Shown: positions 36,701 to 45,235, counted from the first letter of the stretch. The stretch is DNA of 64,000 nucleotides from Herbaspirillum sp. SJZ107 (GCF_006715485.1 NZ_VFNH01000001.1:744001-808000), one strand, 5' to 3'. The notes: generated from the sequence alone by a model not told the origin. Translations and numbers: made by a program.

Positions 36701-36837
36701 CGCTGGCGACCAGCACCGGGGCCGAGGTGCAGCGGCCGCTGGCGACGGTGGTGATCGGCGGCATCCTGTCGTCGACGGCACTGACGTTGTTGATCCTGCC
36801 GGCTTTATATACCTGGGCCCACCGGAAAGAGCGTTAA
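33715..36837 (+). CDS. czcA: CzcA heavy-metal efflux RND transporter
   Basis: A 1040-residue RND pump of normal length, with 12 predicted helices and two large periplasmic loops. TM4 holds DFGIIVDGAVVIVEN, giving D402, D408 and E415. These are the same positions shown to be needed for proton-coupled cation transport in Cupriavidus CzcA, and this is the HME1 signature for Co/Zn/Cd rather than the Cu/Ag CusA type. It exports divalent cations from the periplasm or cytoplasm through CzcBC. It starts 10 nt after czcB. Its stop overlaps the stop of the convergent YgjP gene. Confidence 0.95.
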   Translation: MFQKLIEFAIARRWLVLFAVACLGGLGVYSYGRLPIDAVPDITNVQVQINTAAPGYSPLEAEQRITFPIESVMNGLPRLESTRSLSKYGLSQVTVVFKDGTDIYFARQLVNERLQEARAGLPEGVEPGLGPTATGLGEIFYWTVEAKEGARKPDGKPYTPADLREIQDWIVAPQLRGVPGVTEVNTIGGHLKEYQVAPDMDKLAAHGLSLGALHDALERNNTNAGAGYIERGGEQFVVRAPGQVQSLDQIRDIVLALADGMPLRVRDVAAVEPGRALRTGAATENGREVVLGAVFMLIGENSRAVAESARVKLAQVNRSLPAGVQALPVYDRSVLVNKAIATVRGNLLEGAVLVIAILFLFLGNLRAALVTALVIPLSMLMVFTGMVQAGVSANLMSLGALDFGIIVDGAVVIVENCIRRLGAAQARHGRLLTQQERFAEVAAAAAEARRPLLFGQLIIITVYLPIFALSGVEGRMFHPMAITVVMALAAAMLLSVTFVPAAVALCVSGKVAEHENRLVHGARRLYLPLLDRVLGNRPVALVFAVLAVLLSGMLATRLGTEFAPNLDEGDLAVLTMRIPGTGLQQSVAMQQHLESALLQQFPEIERMFARIGTAEVATDPMPPNAADSYIILRPERDWPAPRKTHAELVAAITEAAGRIPGNNYEFSQPIQLRFNELISGVRSDVAVKVFGDDPAAMAATVQQVARVLKGVPGAAEVKVEQVEGLPALTLRVDRARAARYGLNVADVQETFGALVGGRDAGTVFEGDRRFALTIRLGEGQRNDIDVLRRMPVALPAVEGRPAASIPLSEIATLDFVPEANQISRENGKRRIVVSANVRGRDLGSFVGEVQARLAQVKLPPGTWLGLGGQFENLQAASRRLALVIPAALALVFALLYLMFNSVKDGLLVFSGIPFAMSGGVLALWLRGLPLSISAAIGFIALSGVAVLNGLVMISFVRTLREQGMGPEQAMREGAQVRLRAVLMTALVASLGFLPMALATSTGAEVQRPLATVVIGGILSSTALTLLILPALYTWAHRKER

Positions 36838-37352
36838 GCCCACAGCCTGTCCCCGCCCAGCTCGAGCTGGGTGAGGTACAGGCGCACGTCGAATTCGAGC
36901 TGGTGGTAGTCCGGCTCCATCCAGCAGCACAGTTTATAGAAGGCCTTGTCGTGTTCCTTTTCCTTCAGGTGCGCCAGCTCGTGTACGGCGATCATGCGCA
37001 GGAATGCGGGCGGGGCGTCGCGGAACACGGTGCCGATGCGGATCTCGCGCTTGGCCTTCAATTTACCGCCCTGGACGCGCGAGATCTGCGTGTGCAGGCC
37101 GAGCGCCTGCTGCACGATGGCGATCTTGCTGTCGTATTCGACCTTGGTCACCGGATCGGCGTTGCGCAGGTATTCGTCCTTCAGGTCCTGCACGTAGCCG
37201 TACAAGGCCTTGTCGGTGCGGATGGCGTGGGCGTCCGGGTAGCGCTGGCGCAGGTGGTCGGCCAGGCGGCCGTCGTCGATAAGGCGGCGGACCTGGACCA
37301 GCAGGTGCTCGGGATAGGCGCCGAGGTATTTCAGGTGGGCGGGGGAGGACAC
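36834..37352 (-). CDS. YgjP-like metallopeptidase (DUF45/WLM-type zinc peptidase)
   Basis: A 172-residue protein. Zinc motif HELAHLKEKEHDKAFY (HExxH plus a downstream His) followed by CCWMEPDYHQLEFDVRLYL, diagnostic of the YgjP/DUF45 family. I place the start at the GTG at 37352 because the family N-terminus aligns with LKYLGAYPEHLLVQVRRLI and there is no ATG in the frame nearby; the ribosome-binding site is weak. Substrate unknown; some members help DNA-protein crosslink repair, which is not shown here. Convergent and 4 nt overlapping with czcA. Confidence 0.82.
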   Translation of the reverse strand: MSSPAHLKYLGAYPEHLLVQVRRLIDDGRLADHLRQRYPDAHAIRTDKALYGYVQDLKDEYLRNADPVTKVEYDSKIAIVQQALGLHTQISRVQGGKLKAKREIRIGTVFRDAPPAFLRMIAVHELAHLKEKEHDKAFYKLCCWMEPDYHQLEFDVRLYLTQLELGGDRLWA

Positions 37353-37531
37353 GGACGAAGAATGCGGGTAAAAGCGCACTCTAGCACAAGGTGGCGCGGA
37401 AGATTGTCGGTAGCCAGGATGCGAGGGGAAGACCGCGCCCGGTGACGAGCGGCGCGGACGATCCCGGTTCAGATGATCAAGATGATGCGGATGATGGATA
37501 AGGACAACGGGGTTGCTGGTCGATGCTTGCC

Positions 37532-37870
37532 TTATTCCTCCTTGCTGCTGCCCTGGCGGTTGCCGGGCTTGGCCGCCGCTGCGGCGCGGTTGGCCGATTG
37601 CCGGCTTTCCCCGCCCTTGCGGCCGATGTCGGCCATGTGGGCGCGGTTGCGGCTGACCACTTCCCCGCCTTTCTGGCCGGCGCGGCGCGCTTCTTCCGAG
37701 TCGAACTCGTGCGCCGTACCCTTCTGGTGGGCGGCCTGGCCACCCTTGCTGGCGATTTGACGCTGCTGGTTCTGGTCCATCGCTGCGAAACCGCGCTTGG
37801 CAGGCTGGCTTTTCTGCTCGCTGCCGCCCGAGCCTGCAGCGCTCTTGCCGCCGTCCTTGCTTGTCGCCAT
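37532..37870 (-). CDS. KGG-repeat stress-induced protein (GsiB/YciG-like)
   Basis: A 112-residue, highly hydrophilic protein. It holds three KGG-type repeats (RQIASKGGQAAHQKGTAHEF, RAGQKGGEVVSRNRAHMADIGRKGGESRQ), as in the con-10/GsiB/YciG family. Such proteins are linked to dehydration and stationary-phase stress. A strong CAAGGAGA precedes the ATG at 37870. Expected cytoplasmic and disordered. Confidence 0.88.
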   Translation of the reverse strand: MATSKDGGKSAAGSGGSEQKSQPAKRGFAAMDQNQQRQIASKGGQAAHQKGTAHEFDSEEARRAGQKGGEVVSRNRAHMADIGRKGGESRQSANRAAAAAKPGNRQGSSKEE

Positions 37871-38085
37871 ATCGATCTCCTTGTGCCTGTCGGTGAACAA
37901 TCAAACCCGAGCGTCCTGGATGCGCTCGTGCGTTTAGAGAGGCAGGGGATGCGATAGTTCCGCTGGCTTGGGGCGCGGCGCACCAAAAAACGGCAGGGAG
38001 CGCGTCACGATCCGGAAGTGCTTAATATGCAATACGTGCGACAATGTCCAGCCCGACATTTTGCTTGCCCTCACGGGCTCTTCTC

Positions 38086-38955
38086 ATGGCGTATCCTGAA
38101 TATATCCTGACCCTGTCCTGCCTCGACCAGCGCGGCATCGTGCTGCGGGTCTCGGGCTTTCTGGCCGAGCACGGCTGCAACATCATCGATTCCGACCAGT
38201 TCGGCGACGCCGAATCGAAGCTGTTCTTCATGCGCGTGCACTTCGCGCTGGAAGACGCGAACGTGAGCGATGCCGCGCTGCGCGCCGGCTTCGACGCCCT
38301 GTGCGCGAACCTGGATGCCAAGGGCGAGCTGCACGACACCGCACGCAAGCCGCGTGTGATGCTGATGGTGTCGAAGATCGGCCACTGCCTGAACGACCTG
38401 CTGTTCCGCTACCGCAGCGGCCTGCTGCCGGTGGAGATTCCGGCGATCGTTTCCAACCATATGGAGTTCTACCAGCTCGCGGCCAGTTACAATATCCCTT
38501 TCCACCACTTGCCGCTCGAGGCCGGTGCCAGCGAATCGGCCAAGCGCGCACAGGAAGCGCGCGTGATCGAACTGCTCGACACCCACCGCATCGACCTGGT
38601 CGTGCTGGCGCGCTACATGCAGATCCTGTCGCCGGAACTGTGTCAGGCACTGAAGGGAAGGGCAATCAACATCCACCATTCCTTCCTGCCCAGCTTCAAG
38701 GGAGCGCGTCCGTATGCCCAGGCCCACAAGCGTGGCGTGAAGCTTATCGGCGCCACCGCCCACTTCGTCACCGGCGACCTGGACGAGGGCCCGATCATCG
38801 AGCAGGACGTCGAACGGGTCGACCACGCGATGAGCGTGGACGAGCTGACGGCGATCGGACGCGACGTCGAGAGCGTCGTGCTGGCGCGTGCGGTCAAGTG
38901 CTTCGTGGAACACCGTATCCTGCTGAACGGCGACAAGACCGTCGTCTTCAACTGA
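38086..38955 (+). CDS. purU: Formyltetrahydrofolate deformylase
   Basis: A 289-residue protein. N-terminal ACT domain (about 5-85: YILTLSCLDQRGIVLRVSGFLAEHGCNIID) then a formyltransferase-like hydrolase domain with NIHHSFLPSFKGARPYAQAH and TAHFVTGDLDEGPIIEQD, giving the catalytic Asn, His and Asp. It releases formate from 10-formyl-THF to balance the one-carbon pool for purine synthesis. The start at 38086 is taken from the family N-terminus; the ribosome-binding site is poor. Confidence 0.93.
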   Translation: MAYPEYILTLSCLDQRGIVLRVSGFLAEHGCNIIDSDQFGDAESKLFFMRVHFALEDANVSDAALRAGFDALCANLDAKGELHDTARKPRVMLMVSKIGHCLNDLLFRYRSGLLPVEIPAIVSNHMEFYQLAASYNIPFHHLPLEAGASESAKRAQEARVIELLDTHRIDLVVLARYMQILSPELCQALKGRAINIHHSFLPSFKGARPYAQAHKRGVKLIGATAHFVTGDLDEGPIIEQDVERVDHAMSVDELTAIGRDVESVVLARAVKCFVEHRILLNGDKTVVFN

Positions 38956-38992
38956 TGCGCCTTTGAACCGACAAGAAAGTTAGAACGCCCCG

Positions 38993-39535
38993 ATGGCCCT
39001 GAAAGCAACGATCTACAAGGCAGACCTGAACATTGCGGACATGGACCGCAACTATTACCAGGAGCACGCGCTCACCATCGCGCGCCATCCTTCGGAAACC
39101 GACGAGCGCGTGATGATCCGCCTGCTCGCCTTTGCCTTGCACGCCGACCCGGCGCTCACCTTCGGCAAGGACCTGTTCGACGTCGAGGAACCGGCCCTGT
39201 GGCTGAAGGACCTGACCGGCGCCATCGACACCTGGATCGAAGTCGGCCAGCCCGACGAACGGCGCCTGATGAAGGCCAGCGGCCAGTCGAATCAGGTGAT
39301 CGTGTACAGCTACAGCGCCACCAGCCACATCTGGTTCAAGCAGCTCGCCAGCAAGATCGAGCGCGCCAGGAAGATCACCATCGTCAACATCCTGCCCGAG
39401 ACCAGCGCCGCCCTCGAGCGCCTGTGCAGCCGCAACATGCAGCTGCAGTGCACGATCCAGGACGGGCAGGTGTGGATCACCGACGGTACCGAGACCGTGC
39501 AGGTGGAGCGCGAGACGCTGACGGCGCCGCGTTGA
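38993..39535 (+). CDS. YaeQ family protein
   Basis: A 180-residue protein matching YaeQ throughout: ALKATIYKADLNIADMDRNYYQEHALTIARHPSETDERVMIRLLAFALHA, LWLKDLTGAIDTWIEVGQPDERRLMKAS, and ERLCSRNMQLQCTIQDGQVWITDG. YaeQ has a PD-(D/E)xK nuclease-like fold; it suppresses RfaH loss in enterics, but the activity is unclear. It lies between purU and a copper chaperone gene, 37 nt after purU. Confidence 0.9.
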   Translation: MALKATIYKADLNIADMDRNYYQEHALTIARHPSETDERVMIRLLAFALHADPALTFGKDLFDVEEPALWLKDLTGAIDTWIEVGQPDERRLMKASGQSNQVIVYSYSATSHIWFKQLASKIERARKITIVNILPETSAALERLCSRNMQLQCTIQDGQVWITDGTETVQVERETLTAPR

Positions 39536-39580
39536 GCGGCGATATAATCGACGTGCTCCTATTACTCACCAGGTAACGCC

Positions 39581-40048
39581 ATGTTCAAACGCATCGCCCT
39601 GCTGGCCGCCGCCGGCCTGCTGTCCACCGCCGCCTTGGCCCAATCCCAGGTCCAGCCGTCTGTGAACGTCGTCGACCCGTGGATCCGCGCCACCGTCCCG
39701 GCCCAGAAGGCCACCGGCGCCTTCATGCAGCTGAAAGCCGCCAAGGCGGCGCGCCTGCTGGCGGCCAGCACCCCGGCCGCCGGCCGCGTCGAGATCCACC
39801 AGATGGAGATGCAGGGCCAGACCATGCGCATGCATGCGGTCGACGGCATCGACCTGCCGGCCGGCCAGGCCGTCAACCTGGCGTCCGGCGGCTACCACAT
39901 CATGCTGCTCGACCTGAAGCGCCAGTTGAAGGAAGGCGAACAGGTGCCGATGACCCTGACGGTGCAGGGCGCCGACGGCAAGCGCGACAGCGTCAACCTG
40001 ACGGTGCCGGTCAAGCCGCTGGCCTATAGCGCACAAGGCGGCCACTGA
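39581..40048 (+). CDS. PCu(A)C copper chaperone
   Basis: A 155-residue periplasmic protein. Signal peptide ends TAALAQ (about residue 21). The copper motif is intact: H-Q-M (VEIHQMEM) with a further Met/His (MRMH) and the distal GGYHIMLLDL, i.e. H(M)x10Mx21HxM-like. The chaperone delivers Cu(I) to cytochrome oxidase or scavenges periplasmic copper. It lies 45 nt after yaeQ, with AGGT before the ATG. No Sco or senC gene is adjacent. Confidence 0.9.
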   Translation: MFKRIALLAAAGLLSTAALAQSQVQPSVNVVDPWIRATVPAQKATGAFMQLKAAKAARLLAASTPAAGRVEIHQMEMQGQTMRMHAVDGIDLPAGQAVNLASGGYHIMLLDLKRQLKEGEQVPMTLTVQGADGKRDSVNLTVPVKPLAYSAQGGH

Positions 40049-40093
40049 GCGCGCATTGAGCCGCCACTGGGCCGCTACCGAGCGGCTCAGGCA

Positions 40094-40870
40094 TCAGCGC
40101 GGGTCGCCGCCGGCGCGGCGCACGCCGCCCGAGCCCGCGACCGACTTGCGCACGCGCGGGTCGCCGTAGTACTCGACGTCGCCCGAGCCGGCAACCGACA
40201 CGTTCAGGTCGTTGCGGGTCCACACCTTGGCGTCGCCCGAACCGGCGATATTCACCTTGGCGTCGTCGCTGCGCACGTGCGCCAGGTCGACGTCGCCCGA
40301 GCCGGCGATCGACAGCGACAGGCTGCGCACGCTGCCTTCGTCGACCCGCAGGTCGCCGCTGCCGCTGACGTTGGCGCGCAGATCGGCGCCCTCGGCCTTG
40401 CGCACCCTGACGTCGCCCGAACCGCCGATGGCGATCTGCATGCGCTCGCCGCGCACGGCGTCGGCATCGATGTCGCCGGAGCCGGACACCGACAAGCGCT
40501 CGATCTCGCGCGCCTGGACGATGAACTTCAGGTTGCGCGTCTTCGGCATCATGTGGTCCTTGGCGCGGATTTTCAGCGTGCCGTCTTCGACCACGGTCTC
40601 GATCAGCGGCAGCAGGTTGGCGTCGGTCTCGACCGTGATGCCTTCGCGGCCGCCGCTGCGGATCTCGACCTTGCCCGGCAGCGACAGCGCGACGCCGCTG
40701 AAGGCGCCCAGCTCGCGCGCCTGGCGCTGCACGTTGCCGTTACCCTGCACCTGTTCGCCCTTGCTCCAGTCCCAGTCGCGGGCCTGGGTGGCGGGGAGGG
40801 CGAAGGCGGCACCGAGGGCGAGGACGCAGGCGGCGGCGAGCAGGCGGCTGTTCGGGCGGGTCGTGTTCAT
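40094..40870 (-). CDS. Head GIN domain-containing protein (DUF2807), secreted
   Basis: A 258-residue protein. Sec signal peptide (LGAAFALPATQA, about residue 30). The mature part is a beta-helix of repeated SGSGDI/GGSGDV/AGSGDV turns (at least six copies), the defining feature of DUF2807 autotransporter-adhesin head GIN-like proteins. GGAG precedes the ATG at 40870. The function is unknown; it is probably a periplasmic or outer-surface right-handed beta-helix. Confidence 0.88.
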   Translation of the reverse strand: MNTTRPNSRLLAAACVLALGAAFALPATQARDWDWSKGEQVQGNGNVQRQARELGAFSGVALSLPGKVEIRSGGREGITVETDANLLPLIETVVEDGTLKIRAKDHMMPKTRNLKFIVQAREIERLSVSGSGDIDADAVRGERMQIAIGGSGDVRVRKAEGADLRANVSGSGDLRVDEGSVRSLSLSIAGSGDVDLAHVRSDDAKVNIAGSGDAKVWTRNDLNVSVAGSGDVEYYGDPRVRKSVAGSGGVRRAGGDPR

Positions 40871-41052
40871 CTTGTTATCTCCGTGAAAAGTGGCTGGACG
40901 TTTGCATCCTAGGCAAACGGGCCGGTGCATGCGCGGATTTTGCGACGAAGTGCGCAATTGCCACACCAGAGTGCCGCCGGCTGGAGCGAACGGTACGCCG
41001 TCCAGTATGATACGAGCCTTCCGATTTACCCTTGATGGATTAGAGAACAGAC

Positions 41053-41760
41053 ATGGCAGCCGAAGAAGTGACATTCGACCAGGTGGCAACAGCGGCAAGC
41101 GGCCTGCAGGACGCGGGCGAGGCGGTGACGCTCGACGCGGTGCGCGCGGCACTCGATGCCGATGGCGTGCAGGCGACCGCGGGCACCGTCTACAAGCACC
41201 TGGCCGACTGGCGCGCGGCGCATGTGCCGGCCCCGGCAGCCCCTGCGGCGGAACTGCCGCCGGCACTACTGGCGGGCCTGGCCGACTGGGCGCGCCAGTT
41301 CGCGCACGAGGCCGGCGCCGCCGACCGCGAAGCGCTGGCCCGTGCCGGCGACGACATGCAATCCCTGATCGACGCCGGTGACGAACTGGAAGCCGCGCGC
41401 GCCGAACTCAGCGGCCAGGTGGCGGCGGCGTCGGCCGAACGCGACGAGATGCTGGCCCAGCTGGCCGACCGTGACGAAACCATCGAGCGCCTGACGGCCG
41501 AGCTGAGCAACGCCAAGCAGGTGGCGATGGATGCGCTGGTCGGCAAGGCCAAGGACCAGCTGGCGATCGAAGGCAAGGACGCCCAGCTGGCCGACCTGCG
41601 CGCCCAGATCGAACGCAACGTGACGGCCGCCGCGGCACTGTCCGATGCGCGCCTGGCGGCCGAGATGGAACTGGTCGGCGCAGCGACCGCGCGCGACAGC
41701 CTGGCGGCGGAGCTCAGGGATGTGCGGGCACAGCTGGATGTGCTGCGCAACCGGCGTTAA
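41053..41760 (+). CDS. KfrA-like N-terminal DNA-binding coiled-coil protein
   Basis: A 235-residue protein. The N-terminal 60 residues (TFDQVATAASGLQDAGEAVTLDAVRAALDADGVQATAGTVYKHLADWRA) match the KfrA N-terminal HTH. The rest is a long heptad-rich coiled coil (DELEAARAELSGQVAAASAERDEMLAQLADRDETIERLTAEL). KfrA was defined on plasmids, where it regulates itself and aids stability, but chromosomal copies are common. Here it is alone, with a REP-like element 27 nt after the stop. Confidence 0.85.
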   Translation: MAAEEVTFDQVATAASGLQDAGEAVTLDAVRAALDADGVQATAGTVYKHLADWRAAHVPAPAAPAAELPPALLAGLADWARQFAHEAGAADREALARAGDDMQSLIDAGDELEAARAELSGQVAAASAERDEMLAQLADRDETIERLTAELSNAKQVAMDALVGKAKDQLAIEGKDAQLADLRAQIERNVTAAAALSDARLAAEMELVGAATARDSLAAELRDVRAQLDVLRNRR

Positions 41761-41787
41761 GCCTGTTTTCGCCGGCACCTTCTGAAT

Positions 41788-41813
41788 GTCGTCCCCGCGC
41801 AGGCGGGGACCCA
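41788..41813. repeat. REP-like extragenic palindrome, third core copy
   Basis: GTCGTCCCCGCGCAGG...GGGACCCA shares its core with both arms at 18852-18936. CCCCGC/GCGGGG can pair around GCAG. It sits just downstream of the KfrA-like gene. Confidence 0.65.
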
Positions 41814-41923
41814 TGCGGCAACCGCGCCAGGGAGCACTGAAGCGCCGATCGGCGGTTGTTAATTTGCCACGCTGCCGTCGAAAAAATATATTTCCAAGTG
41901 GAACTTTGTATTGGCCCTGGTTT

Positions 41924-41929
41924 TATAAT
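41924..41929 (+). promoter_or_regulatory. Putative -10 element for PilT-like gene
   Basis: A perfect TATAAT lies 27 nt before the ATG, preceded by an AT-rich stretch. No TTGACA-like -35 is found at 16-18 nt, so an activator or an extended -10 may be used. Confidence 0.4.
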
Positions 41930-41956
41930 TAATGCATCGCCTGTTTCAGCCCTTGC

Positions 41957-43081
41957 ATGATGGAATATCACCAGTCCTCGCAGATTCCCACCCTGTCGTA
42001 CATCGAAAACGAAGACCACCCGGTGTTCGGCACCTTGGTCGAGCAGATCCTGCATCTGCTGAATTCGAAGCTGGTGTTTTCCGACGTCATCATCCACCAG
42101 AACAGTCCCTTGATGCTACGCCAGCCGAAGGGGCTGGTGGCGGTGACCGATTCGCCGATCACCCGCGAGGAACTGGAAGAATTCTTCGACGTCATCGAGC
42201 CGAACTGGGCCGAGCGCATCGCCGACCGCGCGTTCGACCGCTCGATCGACCTGCACACGGCGCGCATCCGCGCCAACTGCTTCAGCTTCCAGGGCAAGAA
42301 GCGCCTCGGCTGCGTGATCCGGCGCTTCCCGAAGGAGCCGCTGGGCTTGCATGAGCTCGGCCTGCATGCCGACGAACTCGAATTCGCGCGCCTGACCAGC
42401 GGCCTGGTCCTGATCATCGGCGACACCTGCCAGGGCAAGTCGACCACGATCGCGTCGATGCTCGACGAGATCAACAAACGGCGCTCGGGCCACATCATCA
42501 CCATCGAAGACCCAGTCGAGACCCTGATCCCGCAGCGCAAGTGCATCATTACCCAGCGCGAGGTCGGCCTCGACGGCGACGTCGAGAGCTATTACCTCGG
42601 TGCGCTGGACGCCCTGCGCGAACGGCCCGACGTGATCGTGATCGGTGAAATCCGCGACGCCCAGACCGCCCAGGAAGCGCTGGCCCTGGCCGAGTCCGGC
42701 CCGCTGGTGCTGGCCACGCTGCACGCGCGCTCGACCGAGCTCGGCCTGCAAAAGATGCTGCGCCTGCTGGGCAATTCCGACGCCCAGGGCCAGGCGCTGG
42801 CGCATGCGCTTCGCGGCGTGCTGTGCCAGGCGCTGCTGCCGTCGAAGCAGGGCAACCGGTATCACCTGGCCACCGAGTGCCTGAGCCTGAACCCGACGGT
42901 GGCGGCCATGATCGAGCAGGGCGACCTGGGCGCCATCCGCGGCCACATGAATGCCGGCCATGCGCCCGGCTGCCATACGATGAACAGCGTGCTGGAAGCG
43001 CTGCTGGCGACGCACAAGGTGGGCGTCGACGATGCGCGCGCGGCCACCACGGATCGGATTGGATTCGCTGAAATGGTGTAA
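41957..43081 (+). CDS. PilT/PilU-like twitching-motility ATPase
   Basis: A 374-residue protein of the type II secretion/T4P retraction ATPase family. Walker A GDTCQGKST (canonical GPTGSGKST replaced at several positions but GKST intact) near residue 155, Asp box TIEDPVE, Walker B VIVIGEIRD near 227, and His box ATLHARS. The N-terminal 150 residues include a PilT-like N-domain (HLLNSKLVFSDVIIHQNSPLMLRQPKGLVAV). No pilB, pilC or pilM genes are nearby, so it is an orphan paralogue, perhaps for pilus retraction or a different filament. Start at 41957 or 41960. Confidence 0.85.
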   Translation: MMEYHQSSQIPTLSYIENEDHPVFGTLVEQILHLLNSKLVFSDVIIHQNSPLMLRQPKGLVAVTDSPITREELEEFFDVIEPNWAERIADRAFDRSIDLHTARIRANCFSFQGKKRLGCVIRRFPKEPLGLHELGLHADELEFARLTSGLVLIIGDTCQGKSTTIASMLDEINKRRSGHIITIEDPVETLIPQRKCIITQREVGLDGDVESYYLGALDALRERPDVIVIGEIRDAQTAQEALALAESGPLVLATLHARSTELGLQKMLRLLGNSDAQGQALAHALRGVLCQALLPSKQGNRYHLATECLSLNPTVAAMIEQGDLGAIRGHMNAGHAPGCHTMNSVLEALLATHKVGVDDARAATTDRIGFAEMV

Positions 43082-43255
43082 GGGAAATAGCCCATCGGTA
43101 GCCCTTAACAGTACTCTTCGCAGTGCTTTCCCGCTTTTTTTGATGCCTTCGCGCTGGCGCAATACCGGCGCCTGTTGCGTGCCTCAACATCTGCCGGGTG
43201 TGCGCCAGAACACGGCACCGTTCGCGCATGCCTTCAAGAAAAGGAGATGCGTGCA

Positions 43256-45175
43256 ATGTGCGGAATCAGTGGGATTGTCAACAAGAACGCCTCGGCCGTC
43301 AGTCCCGGCGCAATCAAGGGCATCAACGATTTGATCGCCCACCGTGGCCCGGACGACGAAGGTTTTTTCTTTGGCGAGCACTTCGCACTCGGGCACCGGC
43401 GCCTGTCGATCCTCGACCTGTCGCCGGACGGGCACCAGCCGATGCACTACCAGGACAGGTACGTCATCACCTTCAACGGCGAGATCTACAATTACCTCGA
43501 AATCCGCGAGGAACTGCTGCAGGACGGCTACCGCTTCGTGTCGAAGACCGACACCGAAGTCATCCTCTGCGCCTATGACAAATGGGGACCGGCCTGTGTC
43601 GAGCGCTTCAACGGCATGTGGGGTTTCTGCCTGTACGACCGTGAAAGGCAGGTCCTGTTCTGCAGCCGCGACCGCTTCGGCGTGAAGCCCTTCTATTACG
43701 CGGACACGCCGCAGAAATTCATCTTCGGCTCCGAAATCAAGCAGGTGCTGGCCGGCCGCGGCGGCCCCGCGGTGGCCAACATGCGCGCGGTACGCGACTT
43801 CCTGATCGAAGGCTATTCCGATCACACGCAGGAAACCTTTTTCGAGGGCGTGGTCGCGCTGCCGGCCGGCCACAACCTGGTGTATTCGCTGGCGGACCAC
43901 AGCGCCGAGCTGTCGCGCTATTACGCGCTGGCCGCGCCGCCCGAGGTCGAGGCGCTCGACGAACCCTCGGCCATCGCACGCTTCCGTGCCGAGCTGAAAC
44001 GCTCGATCGGCTACCGGCTGCGCTCGGACGTCAAGGTCGGCACCTGCCTCAGCGGCGGGCTGGACAGCTCCAGCATCGCCAGCCTGTCGGCCGCGCTGTA
44101 CCACGAAGCCAGCCCGGACCGCTTCCAGGCGATCCACGCCAACAGCGGCATCGACGAGATCGACGAAAGCGCTTACGCGCGCGAAGTCGCCAAGGCCGGC
44201 GGGATCGACCTGTTCGTCATCGAGCCCAGTGCCGACGAATTCATCCGGGCCATCGACGAAGTCGTGTACTGCCAGGAAGAGCCGTTTGCGGCGCCGTCGA
44301 TCTTCATGCAGTATTTCGTGTTCAAGAAGGCCAAGGAAATCGGCTGCAAGGTGATGCTGGACGGGCAGGGCGGCGACGAGACCCTGCTCGGCTACGAACG
44401 CTACTACGCGGCCTACCTGCATTCGCTGCCCTGGCGCGACGCCATCGGCGAACTGTTCGTGATGCGCAATCACTCCAAGCTGTCGCTGTCCGAACTGCTC
44501 GGCAGCTTCATGTATTTTTCGATCTCGCGCCTGCGCATCTGGCGCCTGCGCCGCAAGTTCGCCTACATCAAGCCCGAATACCTGCTGCAGTTCCCGAACA
44601 TCCGCAAGCTGAGCAAGGGCTACCGCGACATCCGCGCCATGCAGAAACTCGAAATCGAAAGCTTCCAGCTGCCGCACCTGCTGCGCTACGAAGACCGCAA
44701 TTCGATGCGCCACTCGATCGAGGCGCGCCTGCCTTTCCTCGACTACAAGCTGGTCGAGGCCGCCTTCGGCATGAACAACCATTTCAAGATCAAGGACGGC
44801 TGGACCAAGCACGTGCTGCGGGTCGCGATGGACGGCCTGGTGCCGAAGAATATCCTGTGGCGCAAGGTCAAGCTGGGCTTCGAAGCGCCGGCCGACGCCT
44901 GGATCAAGGCGGCCAGCGCCAGCATGCGAGCGACCATCGGCGGCTCCGCCATCGTGGCCGGCATGTGCAAGGAAGCACTCAACTTCGACAAGATCGACAA
45001 TGTGACCTTCTGGAAGCTCTACAGCATCGCCAAATGGGAAGCCGTGTATTCGGTGCAGGCGTCCAGGATCCCGGACGAGGTCCGCGCCGCCAGGCCGGCG
45101 CAGAGCGGGGCGTTTGCGCACCGTGCCCCGACCGCGCCCTCGGCGCTGCAGGTGCGCCGCGGCCAGTTCGATTGA
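43256..45175 (+). CDS. asnB: Asparagine synthase (glutamine-hydrolysing)
   Basis: A 639-residue protein. It begins MCGISGIVN with Cys2, the N-terminal glutaminase nucleophile, and this fixes the start at 43256 (AAAGGAG upstream). The glutaminase domain (1 to about 210: RGPDDEG, GHRRLSILDLS, FNGEIYN) is followed by a synthase domain with the PP-loop LSGGLDSSS near residue 265. The C-terminal 60 residues are an Ala/Pro-rich extension. It could make asparagine, or modify a polysaccharide or peptide as many AsnB-like enzymes do; no biosynthetic cluster is adjacent, so amino-acid synthesis is the simplest call. Confidence 0.92.
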   Translation: MCGISGIVNKNASAVSPGAIKGINDLIAHRGPDDEGFFFGEHFALGHRRLSILDLSPDGHQPMHYQDRYVITFNGEIYNYLEIREELLQDGYRFVSKTDTEVILCAYDKWGPACVERFNGMWGFCLYDRERQVLFCSRDRFGVKPFYYADTPQKFIFGSEIKQVLAGRGGPAVANMRAVRDFLIEGYSDHTQETFFEGVVALPAGHNLVYSLADHSAELSRYYALAAPPEVEALDEPSAIARFRAELKRSIGYRLRSDVKVGTCLSGGLDSSSIASLSAALYHEASPDRFQAIHANSGIDEIDESAYAREVAKAGGIDLFVIEPSADEFIRAIDEVVYCQEEPFAAPSIFMQYFVFKKAKEIGCKVMLDGQGGDETLLGYERYYAAYLHSLPWRDAIGELFVMRNHSKLSLSELLGSFMYFSISRLRIWRLRRKFAYIKPEYLLQFPNIRKLSKGYRDIRAMQKLEIESFQLPHLLRYEDRNSMRHSIEARLPFLDYKLVEAAFGMNNHFKIKDGWTKHVLRVAMDGLVPKNILWRKVKLGFEAPADAWIKAASASMRATIGGSAIVAGMCKEALNFDKIDNVTFWKLYSIAKWEAVYSVQASRIPDEVRAARPAQSGAFAHRAPTAPSALQVRRGQFD

Positions 45176-45235
45176 CGCGGCCATGCCTGGGCTGCAGCCG
45201 GCAGTGCGCCTGCGCGCCCGGGCCAGCCGGCGCGC

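Noticed and set aside
41824..41956. Possible tRNA or attachment site in the gap before the PilT-like gene
   Set aside because: No cloverleaf arms or TTCGAATC-type sequence could be found; only a REP-like repeat just upstream and an AT-rich promoter patch.
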